This document shows positions 1-11,735 of a stretch of 64,000 nt of DNA, one piece after another. The stretch's first letter is position 1. Each line of letters opens with the position of its first letter. Made by a program: the position numbers and the translations under genes. The DNA comes from Yponomeuta sedellus (lineage: Eukaryota > Arthropoda > Insecta > Lepidoptera > Yponomeutidae). The notes beneath the pieces were generated by a model. It ran no database searches. It was not told where the DNA came from and saw nothing but the letters and a program-made list of their open reading frames with translations. The stretch is from contig OW203730.1 in NCBI GenBank assembly GCA_934045075.1, positions 9,786,692 through 9,850,691 of the forward strand, given 5' to 3'.

Positions 1-1254
1 CCTAGAGTTCCTGTTTGACAGATTTATTTTAACTCATCGCGGTAAAGGTGTTTATTTTTCAGAATATAGACTTCAGTTTTATGGATGTAATACGATGGGT
101 AAATACCAAATCATTGAATTATAAGTAAACCAAATTATAGAATGATAAAGGAACAAGCTTTGATTTGCCCTACGTTTTGAATTTCAAAAGGATTGGTTAC
201 TAATCAATACTAATCAATATGTATTATATTTTCATACCTTTGTTAATGTTGACGAGGGATCGCTACCATTAGTAATTACGTACCTACATTACTATTTTAC
301 AATGCCTTCGTAAGTAAACAACTTTTCATACTGTAGTTCGCGATTTATTCGAGTTGTAAGCCATCGAAAATTGGAACTATGTAGGTGATTTAGGACAAGT
401 TTAGTAATCTGTCATTAGAGGGTTTTCCCAAGTTTCTAATTTTATTCTCAATCAGGCCATAACAAAATTAACAGATGACTATTCTCGAATGGAAAGGTAT
501 TCCCGGGACACGACGCTAGCGCCGCATTTATCAGACTTCCTGAAACGGCCGTACAGCAATTCAGTGCAAACTTCCCCACGGCACTTTGCGGGTTCTGATT
601 TGGCATTTGTTGGAGTTCCTTTGCAAGCCGCCATCTTTTCTCGTCCTTGATCAAGCTCTGAAGAAAAAGTATTTTTTTAGAAAAGATGTTCCAACTTTAT
701 CTGTCAATCTTTTCAAGTAACTACATTTCTCTGAGAGCCGTTTCCGCGGAAAATACGTCTTCCCACTAAAAAATTGGCTCGGAATATATTGCTTTCATTA
801 CTTCTTTGATCGGCTAAGTTTAGCACTGCTGCAGTGGAAATACAGAGACTAGTAGCTGCATATTCTGTACATGTATTTAATATATTAACTATGAATAACA
901 GATTTCAGAGAAGCATTGAGTTGTTTTGATTTACCAATACAAGTCAATTTACAATATTTTCTGACAAATTTTCTGATAGACTAAATTAGAGTTTTCTGTA
1001 GTTTAAGTACAATTTGTATAATAGGAAATAAATAAATTACATTGACCTATTTGGACTTCAGTGGTCCATACACTGCACTCTGATTGTCTGTCTGTATTAT
1101 TAACTATAGTTTTAAGAATATTTATTGCACTTGCTTACACTAAAGTATTGTTACAATTTGTATGATCTTAGTTTTATCCAGGAAATTGTTGTGTGTGTGC
1201 TAAGTTATTTAATAAAATAACTTATTATATAATAAAGTTATTTAACAAAATAAC
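1..1254. other. No gene recognised
   Basis: AT-rich sequence with no supported exon or repeat. An ATG followed closely by GTAAGT at 302-310 was checked as a first exon, but its phase does not fit the exon at 8001. Confidence 0.5.
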
Positions 1255-1779
1255 TCAATACAACCACTTTTCCTGGTCCCAATCTTTATACACTGTGCTA
1301 TGATAACTAGGCAAGGAACTTAGAAACCTGGAATTACATCCAGACTGAGACCATTTGTACATTAGTATGTACCGCGGCCCCCAGAAAGAATCAAACCCAT
1401 GACCTCCGTCATTGTGATCAGATGTATTACGTCTTGACCAACGACTTTCCACATATTTCCTTTATTTATTTAGGTATCGGAAATGTGTATTGAGTAATGA
1501 TAAATTCATTGACAACTGAGTAAGCCCTTGTCTAACCCTCTTCAGTGCGTTTGCAGGACAGTCGAGTATTTAAATTCATTTAATTATGAATTGTTAGATG
1601 TTTATTAGACGTAACATTTTACTAGAAGGAAAGGGGGTACAGAAAAGCGTTAAGGCGCGTTAAATGGGGAAGTGAGGGTTCAAACTGTTCAAAAAATGCC
1701 TTGCGTAATACTTGAACGCTACCTAAAAGACTTTATGCAAGCAATCACTCTAATCGAGTTTAAATACCAAATCAAGACT

Positions 1780-2816
1780 GGCAAACGTAGTGTAAGGCCT
1801 CGAACTTGATGAACCGATCATCTAAAGCAGATTGCAGCTGGTAGCAGTTGAATGATGACGGCTCCGGACAGCAAAAATGGCATGGCTTACATCCAGTAGA
1901 GGATCAATTTGGGCTGATTTATTATGTATGAAGGAATGCCTACCTAGTAAATATGTAGACATGCCAACATAATAATGGTTATATTACATTTGTACAGTGG
2001 CAGAAGGTATCTGTTATGAATTTCCAGTGAGGGCGAAGGGTTAAGGCCAAATTTCCAGTAATAATAAAGCCTTTATCATGTCAGGTACAAAGCGTCAATC
2101 ACATAAATTTTCGATGGAAACGGCAGCCTTCGGGGTGAATACAATGAATTCTCAACCGAAATTAGAGCCGTCGCTGGATTTATTGCTACACTAATGTTAA
2201 ACAAGCTAGATCTTTTGACGCAAAGTAATCCCCACTTACAAAGGAACCCGTTGTAGGTAATAGCCATAACTATACGGAACAAGTGAAACATGTAACGATT
2301 TTAAAAAACCTATTTAGAGGCTAAAAATTCCACGCATGCCGGGATTCAAAGCCGCGACCTCTGGCTATCCGTGGCATGGGTGGAATTTTTAGCCTCTAAA
2401 TAGGTTTTTAAAATTGTCCTTAGCACGGGTTAGTGCATTAAAAAGAATATAAAAATGTAACGATATAAATTTTATGCCTTTCTAAAAACTAAATGAGGAA
2501 TTCTAATTCAAACGTAAAAAATACCTTCGTATATAAAAGTTGACAATTCTTCCATATAACACTTATGCGGCCTAAACACTATAGAAACAGTGCTTTCTTG
2601 CAGAGGTACCAAAAGGCCAAATACTTTATACTCGAAAAGGAAGAGATTTACTCGTTACCTAAGCAGGGATTTTATCACAACTTGATATACAGTTTAGGGA
2701 AGTCCCTCTCAGTCCGACGACCAGTCTGACGACCTGGTTACCTTGAAGCTTGGAAAACCACGAGGGAGGCCTATGTCCTGCAGTGGGCGTCAAATGGCTG
2801 ATGATATGATATGATA
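1780..2816 (+). other. Scattered LINE 3' scraps
   Basis: About 1840-1920 (TCCGGACAGCAAAAATGGCA, CTTACATCCAGTAGAGGATC) and about 2740-2816 (GAGGGAGGCCTATGTCCTGC, AGTGGGCGTCAAATGGCTGA, tail TGATATGATATG) look like ends of LINE ORF2 frames with short tandem tails. A family A copy lies between. The rest of the interval holds nothing I recognise. Confidence 0.45.
2300..2454. mobile_element. Family A tRNA-like retroposon, short fold-back copy
   Basis: The left arm (about 2303-2372) is inverted relative to the right arm (2373-2454). Arms share AAACCTATTTAGAGGC and its complement, and the centre lies at CTATCCGTGGCATGGG. The right end is the family tail CCTTAGCACGGGTTAGTGCA. ATGTAACGAT flanks it at 2290-2299 and 2455-2464, a 10-bp target-site duplication. 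Confidence 0.8.
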
Positions 2817-3180
2817 TATTATTTATTTACACTTCCACTCACATTCATAAAAGTACAAAAACAAACAGCATAGGCAGAGTAGACACAATTACACAGCAAT
2901 AATAATAAATCTAACATTCCAACATGCAAGGATGCAAGGTACGGCATGTACCTGCATCATAATGTATGAGACATCTTTTCTGTGGGTGGGTGTGGCAAGT
3001 GCAAATTGTACTGACTCAGCATGTGCTGGAGAAGCGAGCTACTCCAGCGCTGGTATTATGCCAGTACCAGGTAGATGATGATGATGATGTATAGTTTGGA
3101 CTTAATCACCACGCGCAAACCCCGCGGGTTGGTGATTTTCTTCACCGTTAGCGGTGTGGGTATTACAAGATTTTCAAATG

Positions 3181-3513
3181 TTAGCCTCTAAATAGGTTTT
3201 TAAATTTGTTCCTTAGCACGGGTTAGTGCATTAAAAATAAAAATAGTGTAATCATGTGGATACAGTGATATCGTTCCGATGTTAAACCTAACTGCAAAGT
3301 AGGTAGTCGGGGCTGTAAGTAATGCAATTTGCTTAAGTCAGATGTCGCTGACTGTACGTAATACAGAGAATATTGTAAAGAGGTTCGAAATTTCACTGAT
3401 GCCGTGAGTCGCCCATTGGCTCAATTGGTAGAGCGCTGGTACGGATAGCCAGAGGTTGCGGGTTCGAATCCCGGCATGGGTGAAATTTTTAGCCTCTAAA
3501 TAGGTTTTTAAAA
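3181..3513 (+). mobile_element. Family A retroposon, full unit
   Basis: It contains the body (ATCGTTCCGATGTTAAACCT, GCAATTTGCTTAAGTCAGAT) and a tRNA-like segment at 3411-3482. It starts and ends with the AGCCTCTAAATAGGTTTTTA motif. The tRNA-like part has a D-arm (GCTC...GAGC), an anticodon stem, box A (TGGCTCAATTGG) and box B (GGTTCGAATCC). The acceptor ends pair imperfectly, and a T-stem pair is mismatched. Flanking AAATGTTA (3176-3183 and 3512-3519) is a weak duplication. Confidence 0.8.
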
Positions 3514-4118
3514 ATGTTAACATGTTATTAGTACACCCTTTTTAAGCATCAGGGCTCACTAACATACATAAAATACGTTGTCTACCTCACAGGGTGATAT
3601 CTCGACAAAAGACCCACAGATAAACATTACAATCCCTTTGAATGGTTGTCATAATCTTGTTTTAGGATACCGTGAGCTCCGAGCAAAACAAATAAGTAAA
3701 GAACATTAATTTCACTGACGATAAAGTCTTTACTCCTTAAAATATGCTAAAGGAGTTTCTCAGAAAGGTCAATTCAATTTTTTCGCCGTTTTAGCTGCGA
3801 GTCTACTTAGAAAGTATATTTTCTTATAGATTTTTTGCCGAGAGGTTAACTGTACAAATATACTGTGATGACAATATTTTGTGTTATTGCACCCGCTCGT
3901 CGCCGGCCTAATTTGGATAGTCCTCAACTATTTCAAAGAATTTAATAACCGGTAATAATGAAATCATTTATTGATAGGATTCATTACAAGTTTAGGTGTA
4001 TTTATATAGATAATTTAAATTTCTCAATATGAATAACAAAAAACAATGAATAGATGTCAAAGTTACATTTCAATATCATAAGTATCAATCATTATATTTG
4101 GGCAGGATAAATATAATC

Positions 4119-4341
4119 ATCATCAACCCATTATGTCCCCACCGAGGGGCACGGGTCTCATCCCAGAGGAAGGTATAGGCCATACTCCACCACGGGGGCT
4201 AAGTCGGGATTGGTGGACTAATGGCTGGTCTTACTGTCAGAAATTTTCAAGCCACCCAAAGGCCTCTGACTTGGCTTTACGACTGCCATCTATCGACGGC
4301 AGCCAGCACCAACTGATTAACATGCGTGGTGGGAGACCGTG
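4119..4341 (-). mobile_element. Family C (5S-derived SINE) tail copy
   Basis: Reverse complement of the family C body: CCCATTATGTCCCCACCGAG, CACGGGTCTC, CCATACTCCACCACGGGGGC, CTTACTGTCAGAAATTTTCA, then GACTGCCATC. The 5S-like head is not included. Confidence 0.75.
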
Positions 4342-4645
4342 ACGTGACGTAATCAGACGTGATACTGGCCATAGATTTTTTTTTTATAAATAACGGATCT
4401 GTAGGAATGAAACAGAGCTTACTCGTCGCCATCGTACCTTTTAATGTATTTAGTTATTTCTTTTGACATCGACGTTGAAAGGTACAAAATAGTAACGCTG
4501 TTATTTTTCACTTTAATATTCGTTTGAGAAATTATGAAACATGTATTTGTTTACATTTAGTTTTTATACTCGTACCTATTTGTGATCAGAAGTCAAATTT
4601 CGAAAAATTGTAATTGATTGAGTTTTGATTGCTATTGAAGAATTA

Positions 4646-4816
4646 GAGGCCTTAAGGGCGGCTCGATAACTTCGGACAGTAAAGCCCGCCACTGTTTTAC
4701 AATACTCCACCAACCTGGACTGTGTCCCCGTGGTGGAGTATGGCCTAACCTTCCTGCAATTCAGGAAGCGACCGGTGCCCCAGCAGTGGGGACATACAAA
4801 GGGTTGATGTCGTTGT
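4646..4816 (+). mobile_element. Family C tail copy
   Basis: GGCCTTAAGGGCGGCTCGAT, CGCCACTGTTTTACAATACT, CCCCGTGGTGGAGTATGGCC and GTGCCCCAGCAGTGGGGACA to AAGGGTTGATGTCG. Confidence 0.8.
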
Positions 4817-4980
4817 AATTAATTAGAAGCACAAAATAGAAGTAACTAGATTTTTAAATCTATTTTACAATTTTGCGTTGAAATTCCTTCTCAGTCAGCG
4901 ATTTGTAGTGCTGCTACAACTTGATGTGAATTAAAATCGTTTAGCCTTTGCATCTAAGTATTGAGAAGATATATGATTTG

Positions 4981-5185
4981 ACAACCTCTGTGGCGCAGTG
5001 GTAGCGCATCTGCCTACCATGCGAAAGGTCCCGAGTTCGAACCCCGGCTGAGGACAAAAAACAATCCCCGGTCTTGGATGTTTACATGATTGCGACACCG
5101 CTGTGTCTAGTTTTCAAGACACAGCGTACCCTAGTGTGGGCCCAGAAGCAATGTATGTGCCTGTATGTAAATGTTGTTATAATAT
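4981..5185 (+). mobile_element. Family B tRNA-headed SINE
   Basis: The head CCTCTGTGGCGCAGTGGTAG has box A and GAGTTCGAACCCC box B, resembling tRNA-Trp or -Gly D-arms. A-rich linker, then GTCTTGGATGTTTACATG and the 3' part CAGAAGCAATGTATGTGCCT to TGTAAATGTTGTTA follow. Confidence 0.8.
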
Positions 5186-5397
5186 TATTTACTGCATCTA
5201 GTGGCGCCTTCAATCACACTAGATGAGTGAAGCCACTACTCAGACGCTTCAGAGCCTGGGACATTTTTTTAGATGAAGTAGGCAAGAATCTGACTTAGCA
5301 TATATTGGAGGTGGCATATGCACATGTATTGGCCAGTTATAATCTTATGGCAGTACATGGCTGACACCGATTTGAATATCGCTAGGATACGATTGTT

Positions 5398-6606
5398 TGT
5401 TGTGATATGTGACGCTTGCGGAAAATATATCAACCGAGCAGCATCTAGCGTTTTACTATCATATCCACACTCTGTTAGTATGCTGTAATATAGGCGTCTA
5501 CAGTCCTTGTTTACAACAATAGGTCTTGTGCCTCACGCACTGATACTGCTAGAAAGTTGACCATTGTTGTGATTACACTATTTTTATTTTTAATGCACTA
5601 ACCCGTGCTAAGGAACAAATTTAAAAACCTATTTAGAGGTTAAAAATTTCACCCATGCCGGGATTCGAACCCGCAACCTCTGGCTATCCGTACCAGCGCT
5701 CTACCAATTGAGCCAATGGGCGACTCACGGCATCAGTGAAATTTCGAACCTCTTTACAATATTCTCTGTATTACGTACAGGCAGCGACATCTGACTTAAG
5801 CAAATTGCATTACTTACAGCCCCGACTACCTACTTGGCAGTTAGGTTTAACATCGGAACGATATCACTGTACCCACATGATTACACTATTTTTATTTTTA
5901 ATGCACTAACCCGTGCTAAGGAACAAATTTAAAAACCTATTTAGAGGTTAAAAATTTCACCAATGCCGGGATTCGAATCCGCAACCTCTGGCTATCCGTA
6001 CCAGCGCTCTACCAATTGAGCCAATGGGCGACTCACGGCATCAGTGAAATTTCGAACCTCTTTACAATATTCTCTGTATTACGTACAGGCAGCGACATCT
6101 GACTTAAGCAAATTGCATTACTTACAGCCCCGACTACCTACTTTGCAGTTAGGTTTAACATCGGAACGATATCACTGTACCCACATGATTACACTATTTT
6201 TATTTTTAATGCACTAACCCGTGCTAAGGAACAAATTTAAAAACCTATTTAGAGGTTAAAAATTTCAACCATGCCGGGATTCGAACCCGCAACCTCTGGC
6301 TATTCGTACCAGTGTTGTGATGTGTGACACTTGCGGAAAATATATCAACCGAGCAGCATCTAGCGTTTTACTATCATATCCACACTCGGTTAGTATGCTG
6401 TAATATAGGCGTCTACAGTCCTTGTTTACAACAATAGGTCTTGTGCCTCACACACTGATACTGCTAGAAAGTTGACCATTGTTGTGATGTGTGACACTTG
6501 CGGAAAATATATCAACCGAGCAGCATCTAGCGTTTTACTATCATATCCAAACTCGGTTAGTAGGCTGTAATATAGGCGTCTACAGTCCTTGTTTACAACA
6601 ATAAAA
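5398..6606 (+). repeat. 167-bp tandem repeat, about 2.8 units, interrupted by the family A array
   Basis: Units begin TGTTGTGAT(A/G)TGTGAC at 5398, 5565 (continuing at 6313) and 6480, an exact 167-bp period once the insertion is removed. Each carries GGAAAATATATCAACCGAGC and GTAATATAGGCGTCTACAGT. The last unit stops at about 6606. A small frame at 6426-6614 is a product of the repeat. Confidence 0.85.
5574..6312 (-). mobile_element. Family A tandem array (two full units of about 304 bp plus a partial one)
   Basis: Tails (TTTAATGCACTAACCCGTGC) recur at about 5590, 5894 and 6198, with tRNA-like segments at 5650-5721 and 5958-6029 and a third cut off in the anticodon region at 6312. The units are nearly identical. 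The array interrupts a 167-bp tandem repeat and is flanked by TGTTGTGAT at 5565-5573 and 6313-6321. Confidence 0.85.
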
Positions 6607-8000
6607 TATGACAATAATGACTACTGGCATTAATGGCTATGGTCTGTCCCATTGAGCAATTTTTTATGTAAGTATTAATAAAAGTATAAGAGAAATACAT
6701 GTTCGCTGCCACCGCTCTTGATCGAAGAACCTACCTATTATAAACTATTGAGGGAAACTTGAAGTGTGAAAGGCGTTCGCGAGACTGCAAAGTTAAAATG
6801 TTACTTTAGTAGTTCAAATTTCTTTTCCTCTAGTTCAAGTTTGACTTTCAAATGAAAATTCACTTTAGAATTCGTCAAAGGTGCCCCGAGCCAAAAATTG
6901 CTCAAAGTAATAAATTTCAGGCACGGTGTATCTTTCAATTTAGTTATTTAGAATTCGCTTCTGAAAATTGGATTTGCATTCTTTTGCTATACTTTTTGAT
7001 GGAGTTTAGAACTGTATTTCACATTTTGTGTTAATCTAGATCACCGTGAAGTTTGTTAGATATATTTACTTGAACTTTATTTAGTGAATCACCAAACATT
7101 TTTTTCTTGCAGCGTTGACTTAAGCTAGACTTTTTATAAATAATGCGAGGAAAAGCAAATTATTCAATTGTTCTAAATCTGTTTAGGGTTTGAAGAGACA
7201 GAGATATTTACAATGAAAAAACAAATAAGCCATTTATTTTTACGTTATTTATAATGTTTTAAAAATACACAATTAGTTTGCTGCTTGGTTAAACCATTGC
7301 TGCTTTGTCTCGAAGCTAGCGTCTTCGGGTAAGACTATGTTAAGATGCTATACAAGAAATTAATTGTGTAACAGGGATTCCCTTGATACCAACATTCGAC
7401 AATAAGAATTTTTGCGCGTTTTATTTTTGTTTAAGATCCGTTGTTCGGGTTTCGTCCCCAAATGGTATAAAAATAGGACCATGTTTTTGACACTCCACTG
7501 TCTGTCTGTCTGTCACCAGGCTATATTTTATGAACCGTGAAAGCTAGACAATTGAGTTTTTCACAGACGATGTATTATTTTTGATGATGTTTTTTTTTGG
7601 TGTTGGAGCGCAAACAACAAATAACAACAGATAAATATTTAAATGAGGCTCCCATATAACAAACGTGAGTTTTTTGACTTAATATTAGACACAATATACG
7701 AGTTTTATTTTATATTGTGTCTAATATTAAGTTAGCTCGAGTATTAAGTCCGCCAATTATACAATCTTACTGGTACAATAGTAAAGAAATTAATAATAAT
7801 TTTGCATAGATAACGGTACGGAACCTTTTGTGCGCCAGCCAAGTGGAAATCCGACTCGTTTTTAACTGTTTTTTTTTGTTTCTGCCAAAACTTTATAGGT
7901 ACGTTTTTTACAATCCTAGGCAAACAATTACACAGCCAATGTTCTCTAAATTACCTTTGTAATTTTTAGGTACTTATACAAGTTTTTCTATTTGTTTCAG
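6607..8000. other. No gene recognised upstream of the signal-peptide exon
   Basis: AT-rich. It contains an inverted repeat (7681-7738) and a CTGTCTGTCTGTCTGTC-type run near 7500. No start-codon exon in phase was identified. Confidence 0.5.
7681..7738. repeat. Inverted repeat
   Basis: CTTAATATTAGACACAATAT and its complement are separated by about 15 bp. It lies 260 bp upstream of the exon at 8001. Confidence 0.75.
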
Positions 8001-8073
8001 ATATCCACGACATTGATACTGCTCTTACACGTATCGTTACATACTGTGGATGAGGGTTACGCCATTAATCCAA
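8001..8073 (+). CDS. Signal-peptide-like coding exon of a CUB-domain gene
   Basis: The 73-nt exon lies between a consensus acceptor (TTTGTTTCAG) and a consensus donor (GTAAGT). Its frame, fixed by the next exon, reads ISTTLILLLHVSLHTVDEGY then AINP. A leucine-rich hydrophobic run followed by polar and acidic residues fits the core and cleavage region of a signal peptide, so the product probably enters the secretory pathway. The exon starts at a codon boundary and ends one base into a codon, which joins cleanly to 12411. It has no ATG, so the start codon must lie in an upstream exon that I could not find. What is seen: splice sites, phase and hydrophobicity. What is inferred: the signal-peptide role. 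Confidence 0.6.
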
Positions 8074-8210
8074 GTAAGTTATTAGCTGTCTATTTTTTTA
8101 CACAATACTAAATCGTGTTTTGCTATTGTGTTCTTAAAACATTATTATTATAATTTATTATCATAAAGCAAACCTATGCAGCTTTTATAAATTAATAATT
8201 GAATTATCTA

Positions 8211-8485
8211 TGCTGCGCTATATGCTGTGTGGTGTCGGCCTAGAGAATAGCACCAACCCAATTCTTCCCGCGGGTGTCGTAAAAGGCGACTAAGGGACAC
8301 ACACCGGGGGGTGAGCAGCAGCGCCCCCTGGTACAATTCCACCAAACTGCGATCCCCAACCTGCATGCCCAGCGTGGGGATTATGGGCATTACCCCCCAA
8401 TGATGGCACAACCTTGCGCTGTGGCGCTCATAAGGGGATGCCTATGTCCAGCAGTGGACTAATATAGCCTGAAGGAGAAGATATA
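8211..8485 (+). mobile_element. Family E LINE 3' end
   Basis: GTGTCGTAAAAGGCGACTAA, CATTACCCCCCAATGATGGC and CCTATGTCCAGCAGTGGACT. The last reads AYVQQW-like in one frame, as at the end of many insect LINE ORF2s. The tail is GAAGGAGAAG. Confidence 0.75.
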
Positions 8486-9149
8486 GCACAGGGCTATAGT
8501 AACCAGGCAAGGACATCACAAACATGAAAGTATACCCAGAGCGAGGCCTTTAACTTTGTGCAAACGATGCCTTTGCAAATTGAAGAATTTTGAATGCTGG
8601 GATAATAGCACAGATAATAGTAAAACCTTATTATTAAAAAAGGTTCACGTGTAAGGAAGCTTGAGCTATATATTTTTTTTGCGTTTCATCAATCAGTGAG
8701 CGACTACAGCTGAACTAATGTGTCGGAAATCAGTTTTTCTTTCAGCGTGTCTGACAATCGTGTACATTCTAGAAAATAGGGACCCAGTATGTATTTTGAC
8801 CAAATTTATATAAGACCACCTATGGGGCATCTCCCCCATTTGTTACAAAAAATATTGCTGAGCAAAACATCGACGAACCAAAAACCTCTTTCTGTTTTTG
8901 AGGTCATTTAAAACAGTATATCAAGGTCTATTGAAGCTCCCAGTAAAGCGTGTTCCACGTCAGTTGAAAATAAGAGTTAAACGCAAAATGTATAAACTGA
9001 TCAGGCTCAACCTTTTGTCTAAGAGCAGCCTTAATTTTTCAAAGGAATTTCTTATTTATCATCCGTCACTCCGTACTGGGTAAGGACGGGCTGATATTCT
9101 GGAAATTTAAATTCCAAACTCCGATTTCTCGATAATTCGAATTTTCTTG

Positions 9150-9576
9150 TGGCATGGTCGAAGCACTCGTGGCCTAATGAAACCGAGACATTGGAATCAA
9201 TCACTTGGGTTAAGCAACAACAGGCGCGGTCAGGTGCTGGATGATCCTGTGATTGCAGTAACCACAGGATCATCCAGCACCTGACCGATTGATTTCAATC
9301 ACTAGTGGCATTTTTGTCCGAGCGTTTCCGTACTTCGCGAGCCACATCAAGCCGTTGGGGCCGGCTGTCGTGTAATAGCAGTCATGAAGCCATGTCAAAG
9401 GCCTTATGGGCGGCTTGATATCTTCTGACAGTAAGGCCCGCCGCTACCTTATATATAATCCTCCGCCAACCCGGACTTGTCCCCATGGTGGAGTAAGACC
9501 TAACGTTCCTGCGTTGCAGGAAGTGACCCGTGCCATAGCTGTGGGGACAAACCAAGGGTTGATATCAGACATTAAG
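9150..9576 (+). mobile_element. Family C SINE with 5S-rRNA-like head
   Basis: The head has TTAAGCAACAACAGGCGCGG and TCAGGTGCTGGATG, which follow the 5S rRNA internal promoter (GTTAAGCAAC...GGGCGCGGTCAGTACTTGG-type). It then continues with CTAGTGGCATTTTT and the family C body to GGGACAAACCAAGGGTTGAT. The head is disrupted by a hairpin at 9231-9283. Confidence 0.8.
9231..9283. repeat. Perfect 21-bp inverted repeat in the 5S-like head
   Basis: Arms 9231-9251 (CAGGTGCTGGATGATCCTGT...) and 9263-9283 are exact complements around an 11-nt loop. Other family C heads lack it. Confidence 0.95.
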
Positions 9577-10425
9577 TTTTTTATTGTCAGGGTTACTTAA
9601 AGTGTAGGGGTAAGCAAACGAGGTGGCGGGTTATGTTTGCTAGGACTAGTATTTTCTTACTATTTTTGCAATTTATCGAAAACTCAATCCTCTAGGTCTT
9701 TCAAACAATACGGCCGAAACAGCGAAAGGTTTTCATTCAGAATGTCGGTCCTGAGCCATCTAAGATTTATTAGAGCAACCGACTAAGCAAGCACAAAGAT
9801 AAAGCTTTTAAATTATTAAAAACCCTACGCTTGGAGGATTTATCGCCATCGAATAGTTGCGTAGAGACTTAATTGAATTGGACCCTGAATTGGGCCTTTT
9901 CTTTTCTTTTGGCAAAAACAAATCAGAAAAGAGTGCCTCAAAATATTTATTTGATCAATGGTAGTATTATTATGCAGTACTGTTACTATCGTCCAGATAC
10001 TTGGGTATGGCAAAGGAGTCAGAGTTGCCTACTCTCCGGACTCCTTTGCTATACATATGTCACCGGAACATAACAAGATCCGCCAGTTTATAAATTTCCT
10101 AGGAAAATTATAAACTTTCGTAGGATTGTAAACGAGAGATATATTGTATTATCTTACGTCCACATTTTCGCAACTTGATAAATTTACCAAATTCAAGCGT
10201 AAAATAATAAGTAAGCCTTAACGAAACGCCACCTGCGCTCTGATTGGTTCAATAAGTCACGTGTTTCTGCTCCATCTATAAATATCGGTGATGAAGTGAA
10301 ATTTACCACAGAGCTACGAAAGTTTTATAGTGGTCATGACCAAAATAGAAAGAAGTCGATTAAAAAAGTCGAAAATAAAAAAAGTCGTTGAAATGATGTA
10401 AGACTATAATAAAGCTAAAGCTTTG

Positions 10426-10538
10426 GCTGGCACGGACAGCCAGAGGTCGCGGGTTCGAATCCCGGCATGGGTGGAATTTTCAGCCTCTAAATTAAAATTG
10501 TCCTTAGCACGGGTTAGTGCATTAAGAGTAAAAATAGT
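10426..10538 (+). mobile_element. Family A fragment
   Basis: It starts in the anticodon stem (GCTGGCACGGACAGCCAGAG), then box B, GCATGGGTGGAATTTTCAGC and the tail CCTTAGCACGGGTTAGTGCA. It is truncated at the 5' end. Confidence 0.75.
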
Positions 10539-10584
10539 ATACTTAAATAATTAATTTATAGTACTTATATAATGTGTATGTAAT

Positions 10585-10795
10585 GTAGCGGGTGTTGTAA
10601 AAGGCGAGTAATGGACACAAACCGGGGGGTGGGCAGCAGCGCCCCCTGGGGTACAATTCCACCGAACTGCGATCCCCAACCCGCATGCCCAGCATGGGGA
10701 TTATGGTCATTACCCCCTATGATAGCACAACATGGCGCTCTTTAGGGAAGGGATATGTCCAGCAGTGGACTGGTATAGCCGGACGACGACTTCTT
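10585..10795 (+). mobile_element. Family E LINE 3' end
   Basis: GGTGTTGTAAAAGGCGAGTA, GCAGCAGCGCCCCCTGGGGT, TATGTCCAGCAGTGGACTGG, tail GACGACGACTTC. Confidence 0.75.
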
Positions 10796-11449
10796 ATACA
10801 ATTACAAACTTTATTAAACACAACAATCCTTAAAATAAGGAGCCGGTAAAGAGTAGGGTGTACCAATTGCCACGATCCTGATAGGCCTCCTTTTTTCCTC
10901 TGCGTTCATTAGTTATTATATTACCTGCAGGAATGATGATTTCGGATAGTTTTTAACAGACTTCAAAAAAGGAGGAGGTTATTAATTCGACGCGTATATT
11001 ACTTATAATTTTTTTTACTATGTTTTCGCAAATCTTCGTCAAATCTTAACCGATTTCAAAAAAAAAATCGGCTAGGTATAGCGTCCTATTGGTCCCATTT
11101 TAATTTGGTGATGATCTGATGAAGATTTTCAGAGATGGAGAACAGAACTCTTCAATGGACAGCAGCAAGTAAGGCCTACTGGGCTTCATAAGGCCTTGTT
11201 TGCTGCTCCATTAGTAATATGCATATGTTTCATAAAATACAGCGAAGACTTGGTCCCAGGGTAATTTTTTTTTAAATTATCTTTTAGAGATCTTTCGACT
11301 ACTTCACGAGAGTGTGCAAGGCTCGGTTTATATAAATTCCCGCTTTCACTTTTCTAACTATATCGGTCTCTGGTTTCTGAATTCTATCGTTATTATCTTT
11401 GTCACTTCATATCAGTATGCCAAATGCCATCTGAAGTCGTAAAAGCGTA

Positions 11450-11735
11450 ACTGTTAGTTGGACCTGAGATTTCTGCACTTAGTCTCATAGTTGAGCCATT
11501 GCAACTATGAGACTAAGTGAGTGAATGAGACTAAGAGCAAGCGCTGAGATATGTTAACATTTGAGGCACTAGGGTTTCCTTACGATTGTTTTAAGTGACC
11601 GTTAGCGAGTGATATTGCTATTATAACTTCACAAATGTACATAACTTGGAAAACAAAGTCATTGCATGCTGGGATTCCAACCCACGATATCCCGATTAAG
11701 AAACCGGTGTTATACCTCTCCAATGCCACAGCTTA
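11450..11735 (-). mobile_element. Family D tRNA-headed SINE
   Basis: CAAGCGCTGAGATATGTTAA, CGTTAGCGAGTGATATTGCT, ATAACTTCACAAATGTACAT and a reversed tRNA-like end. It includes an inverted repeat CTTAGTCTCATAGTT/AACTATGAGACTAAG at 11479-11516. Confidence 0.7.

Noticed and set aside
302..309. First coding exon ATGCCTTC before GTAAGT
   Set aside because: It would end two bases into a codon, but the exon at 8001 needs a phase-0 junction.
3411..3482. A functional tRNA gene (also at 5650-5721, 5958-6029 and in other family A copies)
   Set aside because: The acceptor and T stems have mismatches, position 33 of the anticodon loop is C where U is expected, and the same segment recurs in many dispersed copies within longer repeats.
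5574..6312. A CRISPR array or bacterial-type repeat system
   Set aside because: The repeats are about 304 bp, contain tRNA-like promoters and poly-A-like tails, and lie in a eukaryotic intron-bearing context.
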